A DNA stretch of 64,000 bases from Cladocopium goreaui (lineage: Eukaryota > Sar > Dinophyceae > Suessiales > Symbiodiniaceae). Each line of letters starts with the position of its first letter. Position 1 is the first letter of the stretch. The notes under the pieces were generated by a model. The model made no database searches. It was not told the DNA's origin and worked only from the letters and a program-made list of their open reading frames with translations. The position numbers and the translations under genes are program-made. The stretch spans positions 38,980-102,979 of the forward strand of contig CAMXCT020002365.1 in the NCBI GenBank assembly GCA_947184155.2, written 5' to 3'. Shown one piece after another: positions 1 through 9,789 of this stretch.

Positions 1-257
1 CCCATGGAGGTCTACCTGGACGCTCCATGATTCTTGAGAGGGATGAGGGCTCCGACGGATGGATCGCCTTTGAAGGCATTTATGACTCTGTCAAGTATGA
101 ATTCGACAGGCTCCGAGTTTGTTTCAAGTGTCCTGATGTTGGAGCATTGGATGATGGTTCGTTTCAGGGATGGTTTGTTAACAGAGCTGCCGATGGAGCT
201 GAGCCCGACTGGGGCACTGCAACGATGTGTTGTCTTTCCCATTGGGAACGTGAATGA
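1..257 (+). CDS. Small split-gene family, unit 1, exon 2 (5' partial)
   Basis: This is the last exon of a small protein gene present in four diverged units per duplication copy. The frame is open from the window edge to the TGA at 255-257. The readable part has conserved blocks ERDEGSDGW, FKCP and PDWG, and ends CLSHWERE. The first exon would lie just outside the window; it is visible in copy 2 at 47523-47615. I recognise no known family. Variants between units are largely conservative, so it probably codes, but no function can be assigned. Confidence 0.55.
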   Translation, partial: HGGLPGRSMILERDEGSDGWIAFEGIYDSVKYEFDRLRVCFKCPDVGALDDGSFQGWFVNRAADGAEPDWGTATMCCLSHWERE

Positions 258-369
258 AGCGTGTTATTGTTTTTTTTTCTGCTTGTAAATGTGTTCTCCG
301 TGATTGTCAAAGCATATGATCTAAAGTTCTTTGTTGATGCAATGATTCCTTTTTTTGTTTCTCAGGTCA

Positions 370-394
370 GTGATCGGGAACAATCCGTGATCTG
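370..394 (+). promoter_or_regulatory. Paired GTGATC motif after small-gene unit 1
   Basis: Two GTGATC half-sites start at 370 and 387 (17 nt apart). The same block follows the other units at about 5697, 7118 and 16725, and in copy 2 near 48012, 52815 and 55362. It sits directly after a T-rich tract ending in CAG, so here it could also lie in a 3' exon (frame beginning VSDRE). See the finding on the motif family. Confidence 0.5.
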
Positions 395-1771
395 GAATGA
401 AACAACGCTTCCAATCATGCTGCAGCGCGAGTGTATTTGCTAAGTCAATGCACTATTGTCCGACTCAGGGATCTTCCTCTCGGTGACAAAATAAAGCCAA
501 TTATATTTCGGCGTTTTCAGATTGCCAGAATGGCATCGTTACCTTGTGTATTCCGCTTTTTTATTCGAATGTGTCAGTTGGAAACACTTCGTTTTGCAAG
601 CAATGTTCTGTGCGTCGTTTTTTGCTTGCGATGCTGTTTTGTATATCAATTTTCGTAAATTTCAAACGCACATACTATCTTCATGCCCAACACTGCTATA
701 GTCTCAACACTCCGGCTCTTCGTGGCACCGCCCTCTGACTGTGACAACGAACGGGGTGTTCAGCGATTCACATCGACATCGACTTGAGAAAAAGGGAACT
801 CGGATATCGCAAAAATGATGAAATCTCGACAGAACACTTTCTCTTTGACAAAAAATCTATACATTTGCAAAATTCTTTTTGAAAACAATCTCATCTCGCC
901 ATTAGAAATTTGGCCTAGCTGCTCTCCTTCTTCGGACTTCGTAGGAAACGTTTCCGCTATTTCTTCATGATGAAGATCTTGTGTGGCTTCTGCGTGAACG
1001 TCAAGGTCAACGAAGCAACGAGTCCAATCCTGGCAATGGGATGTGACAACAAACGGGTCGATCAACGATACCCTAGACCTGTCAGGAGGCTATCCTTTCC
1101 GATTGAATCTTCTACATCGGAAATTTTGAGAGCCATCACTGAAGGGGGGCAGCCACTTTATCTTTATGATTTTCGGTCCTTTCTCTGCAAGAGACTTCTT
1201 TGGTATGAACTATGATGTCCTAATATTGAGGCTGGCCATCTTTCACCTAGGAGATATTCCTATAGAGGCGACATAAGATTTGAAATGCTATCGCAAAGAG
1301 ACGCTGTGAAAAGAGAGAGGCCAAGTCAAGACTTGCATCCACAGGAAAGGAGTCCATTCTTTTCATCACAATATTTCCCCAAGTACATTTCTCAATGAGG
1401 CCGGAGTCTCAATCTTGGTGAAAGTTATTTTGCTATATTAGTATCGTCTTAGAATTTCTTTGCAGGAAATGCGGAAGCTCGACAGAATACGTCGCAAAAG
1501 GTGATATAGATATGACGAAAAGCTTGTTCATGAACTTTTCGTCAAGAAGTCGACATTGAAAGCGAATGACATTCCAGGTACTTTGCCACATGTGATGCTG
1601 CTCCAACACAACAACAGGGACTTTCACAGAACGATATTGTGACATCTGAGGAACATGGATGTTTGTGCGTGCAAGGGATTGAACACGATGATTACCCGGT
1701 GTTCCGAGCCGCAGGTCAGACTGGATCATTTGTATTTATCTAAGAATGGGTCTGCCAGTGCTTGGCTTCCC

Positions 1772-1797
1772 GTGATCAGCTTCGTCTGTGATCGGGT
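1772..1797 (+). promoter_or_regulatory. Paired GTGATC motif
   Basis: Half-sites start at 1772 and 1788 (16 nt apart), flanked by CCC on the left and GGG on the right, so the outer edges can also pair. A near-identical copy lies at 2064/2080. Related copies are at 45316/45332 and 45457/45473, and in copy 2 near 49061 and 49352. No gene starts close by. Confidence 0.5.
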
Positions 1798-3086
1798 TGC
1801 CTGGCGCTGGTTTTCCTTTGCTATACGTCGAATATATTATATTGAATATATGTTTTTTTTGACAGAACGCGTTTGTGACTGAACGGTCAATTCTCATATA
1901 AAGGCCACCTTGATGTCGTCAAACTTGATCGTGTTGACGTCTGGCTGGAACAGCAGGAGTCCTCAGAGGAGTTTGGGCTGATCCAGATCTTTGCGCTGAA
2001 AAAAGAAAATCTAATGTATTGATAGGAAGAAAAAAGAATGGGTTTGTTGTTTCTGGGCTTCCCGTGATCAGTCTTGTCTGTGATCGGGTTGCCTGGAACA
2101 CCTTTCCCTGAGAAATTAATTGAAAGAGTTTTCAAGCAACAATATCAACCAAGTAATTGTTTTGCTTGATATTGCTGTGATCTTCAAAATGATCAGCGCA
2201 GGCAACAGGAGAAGCAAAAAGCACAAAATAACTTTCCGAACCGGTGTCTGCCAGAAGGTTTGGCAATTCAGGATGGAATACCGCTGAAAAATGGTGCTGG
2301 TGGTTTCCGCTAGATCAAGGCACATGGATGCCCCGCTTCGGGTTTCCTCTGGACTGCGTGTGCCCTGCGTTGAGCAGTGCGGGAAAAAACGGCTTCAGAG
2401 CAAAGAGTTGTCGAAAGTTTCGAAATGGGGAGGAAGGATCGAACGGAACAGAAGTTAAAACGAACGAAGGGAAGCGCGAAAGACGTCAATGGTTCTGGAA
2501 GAGATTGCTTTGCAGAAGAGTTTAGCAAATGAATGGATGTTTTGTCAAAGAGAAAGTGCTCTGTCGAGATTTCATCATTTTTTTGCGATATCCGAGTTCC
2601 CGTTTTTAATGTGGCGTTTTGTTCGACAACGAGTGTTGAAGTTTGCGTTCGCTTGGAGCGCAGATTTTGCAAGCCGATATCGATGTGAATTGTGAATGCA
2701 CTTCTATCAGGGACCTGTTAAGTTGGGCTTGCAGCTTTGTCGGATTTGCGGAATTGTCAGATGCTCAGATAAAAGTCAACTGGCTCTCGTATGCAGTGAT
2801 TTATTTATTTTTTTATCCTCTGCAGCAGCTGAAGTTGTCTTTGCGCTATCTTGGACACATAAGTTGGAGAATATTGTTATACACTCGCATTCCATTGAAC
2901 CTTCCGGGTCCTTGAGTCTGATTCTTCTCTTTTGACGCAATTCCTGAAGTGTCAGACTCTCAGATCAGTGCAAGTTGTCTACAGGATTGGTTATCTTCTG
3001 CTTTTTTTTGGCAGATTTTGGCACATTTTGTTTTTTTTTATCCAGAGCTTAGGGTTTACCCTGAGAGAATCATGGCAGAAATTTGG

Positions 3087-3123
3087 GCAGCGCTCCCGCT
3101 GAGGGGGGCCGACCCCCATCGCG
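3087..3123 (+). repeat. Twin GC-hairpin block (one of about ten copies)
   Basis: Two adjacent GC-rich hairpins stand out from AT-rich surroundings: CAGCG/CGCTG with a 4-nt loop, then a G5/C5 stem with a short loop. Copies occur near 3087, 3900, 6330, 7750, 17340, 50371, 51031, 53448, 54574 and 55984. Most are preceded about 30 nt upstream by a telomere-like TTTAGGGTTTAG. The block is among the best conserved parts of the units, which suggests a structural RNA or the core of an old mobile element; I do not recognise the family. Confidence 0.6.
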
Positions 3124-3182
3124 AAAAGTTTCTTTTACTTGGTGAGGTTGCTGGAAATTGATGCTGATCCGTTTTCTTGTTC

Positions 3183-3206
3183 GTGATCGGTCCGTCCGTG
3201 ATCGGG
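3183..3206 (+). promoter_or_regulatory. Paired GTGATC motif upstream of the 101-aa gene
   Basis: Half-sites start at 3183 and 3198 (15 nt apart), about 100 nt before the ATG at 3303. The same arrangement is kept in copy 2 (about 50469, ATG 50590). A similar copy at 17439/17454 lies upstream of the Cys-rich gene cluster. Confidence 0.55.
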
Positions 3207-3302
3207 TTATTGAAACCGAAGTTTGGCTCATTTCAGTTGGCTCATTTCAGTTGCCTTTTCGAAGCACTTACCGCCTCGACACCTCTATTGTTTCATTCTT
3301 CA

Positions 3303-3608
3303 ATGGCATTGGTGCCTTTCATTGCTGATCATTCTCTCCAAGAAATGCTTTGGCAGTTGATGTTAGCAGATCGCAATCTGCATGTAGCAAACGAAGTCCT
3401 CAATACCTTACTCGAGATTGAAGAATACTTAGAAGATTGTGCTGCACCAGCTGCGCTAGCGACATTGAGGTCGACCATTACCTGGCATCGTCGAACCATT
3501 TATCAGTTAGCCATTTGGAAGCTTCAAAAGCTGATGGAATGCCAACGAGCTCTGAATGAGCACTTCGTGCGTTACCACCGTGCACCGCTTGTTGATCTTG
3601 AATTGTGA
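3303..3608 (+). CDS. Small helical protein, 101 aa
   Basis: A compact ORF starting MALVPFIADH. It has no Cys cluster, signal peptide or membrane segment, and looks all-helical from heptad-like leucines (LNTLLEIEEYLED, then LAIWKLQKLMECQRAL). The frame is open upstream to about 3177, but that part crosses the paired GTGATC motif, so the ATG at 3303 is preferred. The duplicate at 50590-50895 keeps the full frame with a few amino-acid changes and no stops, which supports coding. The 107-aa gene at 36942 has a similar length and a similar RYH-containing C-terminus and may be a distant relative. Function unknown. Confidence 0.65.
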   Translation: MALVPFIADHSLQEMLWQLMLADRNLHVANEVLNTLLEIEEYLEDCAAPAALATLRSTITWHRRTIYQLAIWKLQKLMECQRALNEHFVRYHRAPLVDLEL

Positions 3609-3695
3609 AAGTGAAGTCTTTCACAGCTTTGGGCTATGAAGAAATGTAGCCTATCCCTGGCTGCTGGCCAGCACGTAGTCGGATAGCCTTTTTTG
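3605..3695 (+). other. Cluster of hairpins at the 3' end of the 101-aa gene
   Basis: A perfect 7-bp stem (GTGAAAG, 6-nt loop, CTTTCAC; 3605-3624) overlaps the TGA stop. It is followed by GGCTA/TAGCC and then CTATCC/GGATAG enclosing CTGGC/GCCAG. All are kept in copy 2 after 50895. This could be a 3'-end RNA structure; there is no obvious U-tract terminator. Confidence 0.45.
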
Positions 3696-5197
3696 TTTCC
3701 TGTTTTGCTTTAATGGTCCTTGATTCTTATGTTTCTCTTTTGATTCGATTTCTCCAAGTGTCAGATTCTCAGATAAGTACAAGTTGTCTACAGGCGTGGT
3801 CGTTTGTTTTTTTTTTGGTGGATTTTGGCACAAAAAGGTTTTTTTTGTTTATCTAGAGTTTAGGGTTTAGCCTTAAGGAATCATTTGAAAAATTTGGGCA
3901 GCGCTCCCGCTCAGGGGGGCCGACCCCCATTGCCAATGGTGAGATGAGATTGTTTCCAAAAGGAATTTAGTGAATGAGTGTAATTTTGGTGAAATAGAAA
4001 TTGGTCTGTCGGGAATGCATCAATTTTGCGATATCCGAGTTCCTTTTTTTAATAGCCCAAAGATTTGAAACTGAGGTTATAGCTCAAAGACTTGAAACCG
4101 AGGTTTCTGAATGTGGCGTTTTGCTCGACAACGAGTGTTGAAGTCTGCATTCGCCTCGAGCGCAGATTTCGCAAGTCGATGTCGATGCGAATTGTGAATG
4201 TAAATCAATGAGGTCCGTTTATTCGGAAAAGAAACCTTTTCGGCTACGGCCTGGTGGCTCTTCTGGCGCAAAGATTTGTTTCAGAGTAGTTAGCAGGCCC
4301 CAGTTGGGGAGGTAGGGAGGGTGGGCCAGGCTGCTCAAGCCAGCAGCTTGGAAAGAGACCGCTCAGGTCTCCGACGCAGGACGTTTGCGTCGACATGCAT
4401 CAACGCTTTAATTTTGATAACATGCCACAGGTTTTTTTTTGTCATGCCTATTGGTGCCCTCGATCAGCCATTGTTTTCGGCCGATGCGCTCGGGTGAGAC
4501 TTCCCAGCAGGCAGTTTCTGCGAGGATTTTCACTGTGAATCTTCAATGCGATCTCATCGTCCGTTTCATTTGAGTTGCTTGCGGGTCATTCTCAGGTCCT
4601 GTGGCTGGACAATCCTACTACAGTCCCTGTGTTTGACCCGAATATATTTGTTTCATGTTTCCTTCGATGGATGACTGGTGTGCTTCCATGTCTCCATCCT
4701 TGTGGCTTTTATTTTTATTATCAAGATGATGATTTTCCCAATGCATGTCGGAGATCGGGTGTGTCCGTGATCCCTTTTCCATTGCCAGGGAAACTTTTCT
4801 GTATTCTGCAGTTTTATTCGAATGCTCCAGTTGGAAGAAACATTGTTATGCAAGCAATGTGCTGAGTGTGTTGTTTGCTTGTGACTTTGTTTTGTATCTG
4901 CTGTTCCAAATGTAGATAATTTCTGCATCTTTATCCTTCCTATAGTCTGAATATGTTGGCTCTTTGTGGCGCTGATCTGTGACTTGTGACGATGAACGGA
5001 GCGATCAATGATAATCTTGCAAAGGCACTCGGGCTCTTTTCTCTTTTTTCGTTTTTTACGCTAGACCTGTGAGGATGCTATCAGGAAGAATTCAATCTTC
5101 TACATTGGAAACCAAAGGTTGCAGGAGAGTCCGATTCCCAGTTTATTTTTGAAAGCCCAGCTCATCGTTTTGTTTGTTTTTTTTTTGAGGTCAACAG
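3676..5197. other. Repeat-rich non-coding stretch
   Basis: Contains a second twin-hairpin block near 3900, a block at about 4060-4500 that recurs at 46740-47020, and a diverged paired motif at 4751/4767. About 125 bp near 3715-3845 and about 19 bp near 4297-4316 are missing from copy 2. I see no gene. Confidence 0.6.
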
Positions 5198-5575
5198 ATG
5201 TTCGAATATCGTCGTCCCTCTTCGTGGTGTCCATTCCTGATTTGCACACAGTACACTGTTTCAGGCTCAGCTGAAATCATGCATTGGATTGTGAGTAGAT
5301 TTGTCATTTAGAGTTTGCCTCATGGAGGTCGAGCCGGACATGCAATGATCCTTGAGAGGGATGAGCGTTCAGAGGGATGGGTCGCCTAGGAAGGCATGTT
5401 GAACCCTGAGAATTTTGAATTCGAAAGGCTCCGAGCATGCCTTAAGTGTCCTGAAGTTGGAGCACCGGACAATGGTTCCTATCAAGGATGGTTAGTTAAC
5501 AGAGCTGTAGATGGAGCCGAGCCAGACTGGGGCGCTGCAATCATGTCTTTGTTGTTGGGAACGTTAATGAAACGT
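5198..5575 (+). pseudogene. Small split-gene family, unit 2 (nonsense mutation)
   Basis: Exon 1 is 5198-5290 (MFEYRRPSSW...), the predicted 21-nt GT-AG intron is 5291-5311, and exon 2 follows. Exon 2 carries an in-frame TAG in place of the Tyr/Phe codon after GWVA (about 5390). The C-terminus is also scrambled by a small deletion compared with its copy-2 twin at 52313. The TAG is in both duplication copies, so it predates the duplication. Blocks ERDE, FKCP-like LKCP and PDWG remain readable. Confidence 0.6.
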
Positions 5576-6622
5576 GTTATTGTTTTTTTCTCTGCTTGTA
5601 AATGTTTTCTCCGTGATTGTGAAAACATATGATGCAAAGTAGTTTGCTGATGCAATGGCAATGATCTTTTTTTTTGTTTCGTGTCTCACGTCAGTGATCG
5701 GGAACACTCCGTGATCTGGAATGAAACAACGCTTCCGGTCATGCTTCAGCGCGAGTGTATTTGCGAAGTCAATGCACCACAATCCGACTCAGGGATCTTC
5801 CTCCGGGTGGCCAAATAGTGTCAATTATATTTCAGAGTTTCGAAATCGAATGAGCAGCACTCTCTAGTATTCAAGTGATGCACTTCACGAGACCACATCA
5901 CATGACATGATTACGTGTTATTCATTCTGGCTCCCCAGCTTCTATTAGCGACCTGTTAAGTTGGGCTTTGAGTTTTGTCGGAATTGCGGCATTGTCGGAT
6001 TCTCAGATAAAGGTCAGCCGACTCTCGTATGCAGTGATTTATTTATTTTTTCATCCGCTTCAGCAGCTGAAGTCGTCTTTCCGCTGTCCTCGACATTGAA
6101 GTTGGAGTATATTGCTTATACACTCGCATTCCATGGAACCTTTCTGAACGAGGGCCTTGAGTCTGATTCTTCTCCTTTGACGCAATTGCTGAAGTGTCAG
6201 ATTCTCAGAGAAGTGAGTTGTCTACAGGATTGGCTATCTTCCCCTTTTTTTTGCAGATTTTAGCACAACATTGTTCTTTTTATCCAGAGTTTAGGGTTTA
6301 GCCTTAGAGAATCATGCCAAAAATTTGGGCAGCGCTGCCGCTGAGGGGGGCCGACCCCCATCGCGAAAAGTTTCTTCTTCTTGTTGAGGTTGTTGCGACA
6401 ATGAACGGCGCTATCGGCGATTTGATTGCACAGGCACTTGGTTTTCTTTATTTTATTTTATGAGCGATGAATTTTCGCCAGATCTGTCAGGAGTCTATCC
6501 TGCGCGACTCAGTCTTCTACATTGGAAACGAAAAATTGGTGAAGAGTCGGATCCCCAAGTTTTGTTTTTGAAAGCCGAGCTCATCGTTTTGTTTCTTTAT
6601 TTTGTTTTTTTGAGGTCAGCAG

Positions 6623-7000
6623 ATGTTTGAATATCGTCGTCCCTCTTCGTGGTGTCCATTCCTGATTTGCACACAGTGCACTGTTTCAGGCTCAGCTGAA
6701 ATCATGCATTCGATTGTGAATACATTATTCATTTAGATTTTGCTTCATGGAGGTCAAGCTGGACACGCAATGATCATTGAGAGGGATGAGGGCTCCGACG
6801 GATGGATCGCCTATGAAGGCAGATGGAACCCTGAGAATTATGAATTCGACAGGCTGAGGGCATGTTTTAAGTGCCCCGAACGTGGAGCACTTGACAACGG
6901 CTCGTATCAAGAATGGTATGTTAATGCAGCTCCGATTGGAGCCGCCCCTAACTGGGGGACTTCGACCATGCGTTGCCTTTCCAAGTGGGAATGTGAATGA
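6623..7000 (+). CDS. Small split-gene family, unit 3, 118 aa (2 exons)
   Basis: Model: exon 1 6623-6715 (31 codons, MFEYRRPSSWCPFLIC...), intron 6716-6736 (21 nt, GTGAAT...TTTAG), exon 2 6737-7000 ending WECE-TGA. Read without splicing, the frame hits the TAG at the intron's own end. Removing 21 nt joins the frames exactly, and the same holds in units 1, 2 and 4. The protein has several Cys (one CPFLIC cluster, one FKCP) and conserved Trp, but no domain I recognise. Units 2, 3 and 4 lie about 1.42 kb apart as a tandem array. The copy-2 twin (53742) is truncated by a 294-bp deletion, so unit 3 is whole only here. Confidence 0.6.
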
Positions 7001-8044
7001 TACGTGTTATGTTTGTTGGGTCTGGTTGCAAATGTTTCCTCCGTGATTGTGAAAGCATATGATCTAAAGTTTTTTTCTGATGCAAGGATTTGTTTTTTTT
7101 TTGTTTCTCAGGTCAGTGATCGGGAACACTCCGTGATCTGGAATGAAACAACGCTTCGAATCATGCTTCAGCGTGAGTGTATTTGCTAAGTCAATGCACC
7201 ACAGTCCGACGCACGGATCTTCCTCCAGGTGGCCAAATAATGCCAATTATATGTCAGAGTTTCCAGATGAGATGAACAGCATTCGCTAGTATTCAAGCGA
7301 TGCACGTCACGATGCCACATCACATGACATGATTACGTGTTATTCATTCTGGCTCCCCAGCTTCTATTAGCGACCTGTTAATTTGGGCTTTGAGTTTTGT
7401 GGGAATTGCGGAAGTGTCGGATTCTCAGATAAAGGTCAGCCGACTCTCGTATGCAGTGATTTATTTATTTTTTCATCCGCTTCAGCAGCTGAAGTCGTCT
7501 TTGCGCTATCCTGGACATTGAAGTTGGAGTATATTGCTTATACACTCGCATTCCATGGAACCTTTCTGAACGAGGGCCTTGAGTCTGATTCTTCTCCTTT
7601 GACGCAATTGCTGAAGTGTCAGATTCTCAGAGAAGTGAGTTGTCTACAGGATTGGTTATCTTCTCCTTTTTTTGGCAGATTTTAGCACAACATTGTTCTT
7701 TTTATCCAGAGTTTAGGGTTTAGCCTTAGAGAATCATGCCAAAAATTTGGGCAGCGCTCCCGCTGAGGGGGGCCGACCCCCATCGCGAAAAGTTTCTTTT
7801 AGTTGTTGAGGTTGTTGTGAGAATGAACGGTGCGATCAGCGATTTTATTGCAGAGGCACTTGGTTTTCTTTATTTTATTTTAGCAGCGATGAATTTTCGC
7901 CAGATCTGTCAGGAGTCTATCCTTGGAGATTCAGTGTTCTACATTGGAAACGAAAAATTGGTGAAGAGTCCGATCCCCAAGTTTTGTTTTTGAAGGCCGA
8001 GCTTATCGTTTTGTCTTTTTATTTTGCTTTTTTGAGGTCAGCAG
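7001..8044. other. Spacer of the 1.42-kb tandem unit
   Basis: Repeats the spacer found after unit 2: a T-rich tract ending TTTCTCAG, the paired GTGATC motif (about 7118/7135), a block with CCTGTTAATTTGGG, the telomere-like TTTAGGGTTTAG and the twin-hairpin block (about 7750-7790). An 85-aa frame across the hairpins (7736-7993) is open here but stopped in the sister spacer, so I do not call it a gene. Confidence 0.55.
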
Positions 8045-8390
8045 ATGTTTGAATATCGTCGTCCCGCTTCGTGGTGTCCATTCCTGATTTGCACACAGTG
8101 CACTGTTTCAGGCGCAGCTGAACTCATGCATTCGATTGTGAACACATTTTTCATTTAGTTTTTGCTTCATGGAGGTCGAGCTGGACACGCAATGATCATT
8201 GAGAGGGATGAGGGTTCCGACGGATGGATCGCCTATGAAGGCAAGTGGAACCCTGAGACTTTTGAATTCGAAAGGTTGAGAGCATGCTTTAAGTGCCCGG
8301 ACCGTTGGGCACTGGATAACGGCTCCTATCAAGGATGGTTTGTTAACGGAGCTCGACGTGGAGCAGACCCCAATTGGGGCACTTCGACAA
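8045..8390 (+). pseudogene. Small split-gene family, unit 4, split by the DIRS element
   Basis: Exon 1 is 8045-8137, the 21-nt intron 8138-8158, and exon 2 starts at 8159 and runs to 8390, where the retrotransposon begins. The missing 3' part of exon 2 reappears at 16575-16606 after the element. In copy 2 the gene is uninterrupted (54870-55247) and reads through to KWERE-stop. This makes it the clearest disrupted gene in the window. Confidence 0.8.
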
Positions 8391-8698
8391 GTTAGGACTC
8401 CTCCTGAAAGGAGGATACAAACCTTATTCAAAAAAAGGAAAAATTTCAGTATGACTGAAATTAGCTGTTCTATGTTTGCAATCGGCTTTGCAGATATTGG
8501 TCATGCAAGCTTATTGCTGCGATGTTTTCTGAACATCTTTTTATCTGTTTTGTTTATTTTAAACAAAACCTTCTCACTGTTTCTGGTCGTCAGTGAAACT
8601 TTGATTTCCAAAACAATGAAAATGAATTATGTTCATCCGATCCTTTCGGTTTAAGGGAGGGAGAGGTGGGAACTCTCGTGTTTTTCGAAACTTGAAGA
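8391..8698 (+). repeat. DIRS terminal repeat A1 (308 bp)
   Basis: I read it as identical over all 308 bp to A2 (16019-16326). It starts with a small palindrome, CCTCC-TGAAA-GGAGG. A 67-aa frame inside it is open in both copies, but there is no evidence that it is used. Confidence 0.92.
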
Positions 8699-8835
8699 GC
8701 AATGGGGGTATAGATGGTAACTGACGCAGTCAAAGTTGGACTCAGGTTGATTTTCCTGATGATTTTGCACAGGAAGAAGCTAAACATCTAGCTGCCCTTG
8801 AGAACGATGCTCTTGCGATTGAACACGAGAATGGT

Positions 8836-9176
8836 TTGACCAAAGAGCAAAAAATTGCTGATGAGATGCATGCAATTGGTGACACTGAGGTATCAGGTTT
8901 GGCAAACAGTCACAATGCTGATTTTCTTGCTGGTACTTTTCGGATGGAATACCTTTGTTTGTTGTGCCCATTACAGACAGTACATGTGATGCCAACCAAC
9001 TATACGAACCTTTCGAACCTGTTCGGCTTTCAGCAGGGAACGTCACCGCTGCTGGCATTGAGGATTACTCTGCAGTCAACACTCTTGGCCTGGCGCGTAG
9101 TCGTTTGCAACATGCAGGCAGTCAGCAGTTTTGGGAGACCGGCCTTTGGAATGACTTCTTTGATCCAAACTAATCA
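8836..9176 (+). pseudogene. Degenerate ORF at the 5' end of the DIRS body
   Basis: Two overlapping frames (8836-9273 and 8955-9173) carry coding-like text, the first beginning with an acidic helical stretch (TKEQKIADEMHAIGD). The break between them looks like a frameshift. It lies upstream of the recombinase and could be the start of the same ORF. No domain recognised. Confidence 0.35.
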
Positions 9177-9789
9177 GGGTGGGACATATAGGTGTATGTC
9201 CCTCCCTGATGAGGGGTGTGACCGTTCGAACTTGGTACACAGCGTGTACCAGCTTCGAATGGCCACTTCGTAGAAGACTTTTCTAGCGGCTTTGAACGGA
9301 CTTTCAAATGACCTTTTGTTTCAACGCATGGTCAATCTGAAGTGGACAGTGCAGAGGTTTTGGAACGTATGAAGAAGTCGGTGAAAGTTTCTGCAACGTT
9401 CATGGACCATGTCAAGACCACTACAGTTATGAGTTGGAGGGATCAACGCGATTCTGAATGGCAGACTGCCATCTAACGCTGGCATGGGATGTTGAATTTT
9501 TCATCGCGAGCCCAAGTGTTGGTGGATGTTTTTCACAACGGAGCTCCTTCTACTATCATGAAGCGTTATCGGAGAATGTCAACAATGACAATTTCTTCAA
9601 AGACCATGGCAGAGTTTTTCTGTGTGACGAGTCTCAGTTTTAAGAGTTTCTTTGGGTTGAGAAAGAGAGAACGTTGTGCCACTTCTAGGCTTAAGGGGTA
9701 CATTGAAGCTGTAATTTTTTGTTTTCATGAACTGGAGTTGTGGAGTTCGAGGGACTGACACTCAGCAGGCGATGTCAGGGTGTTGCAGC

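Larger units (their letters stand above)
258..3182. other. Repeat-rich non-coding stretch
   Basis: No convincing gene. It holds T-tracts, blocks seen again at 44.6-47.6 kb, paired GTGATC motifs at 370, 1772 and 2064, and near 3087-3117 the GC-rich twin-hairpin block also found in the later units. Several segments (about 661-782, 832-977, 1500-1585) are absent from copy 2, so they tolerate deletion. Short open frames here overlap on both strands and are not conserved between copies. Confidence 0.6.

Noticed and set aside
370..450. Paired motif as coding exon (VSDRE...RECIC)
   Set aside because: The frame is open in all units, but the splice phase from the upstream exon does not fit, and the same motif occurs elsewhere in other frames and contexts; kept as a motif only.
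3223..3256. Possible spliced-leader relic (TTGGCTCA repeated twice)
   Set aside because: Only 8 bases match the dinoflagellate leader end, and the repeat unit continues as TTTCAG, so a short tandem duplication explains it.
7736..7993. 85-aa frame across the twin hairpins
   Set aside because: The sister spacer has an in-frame stop and the frame is dominated by a structural repeat.
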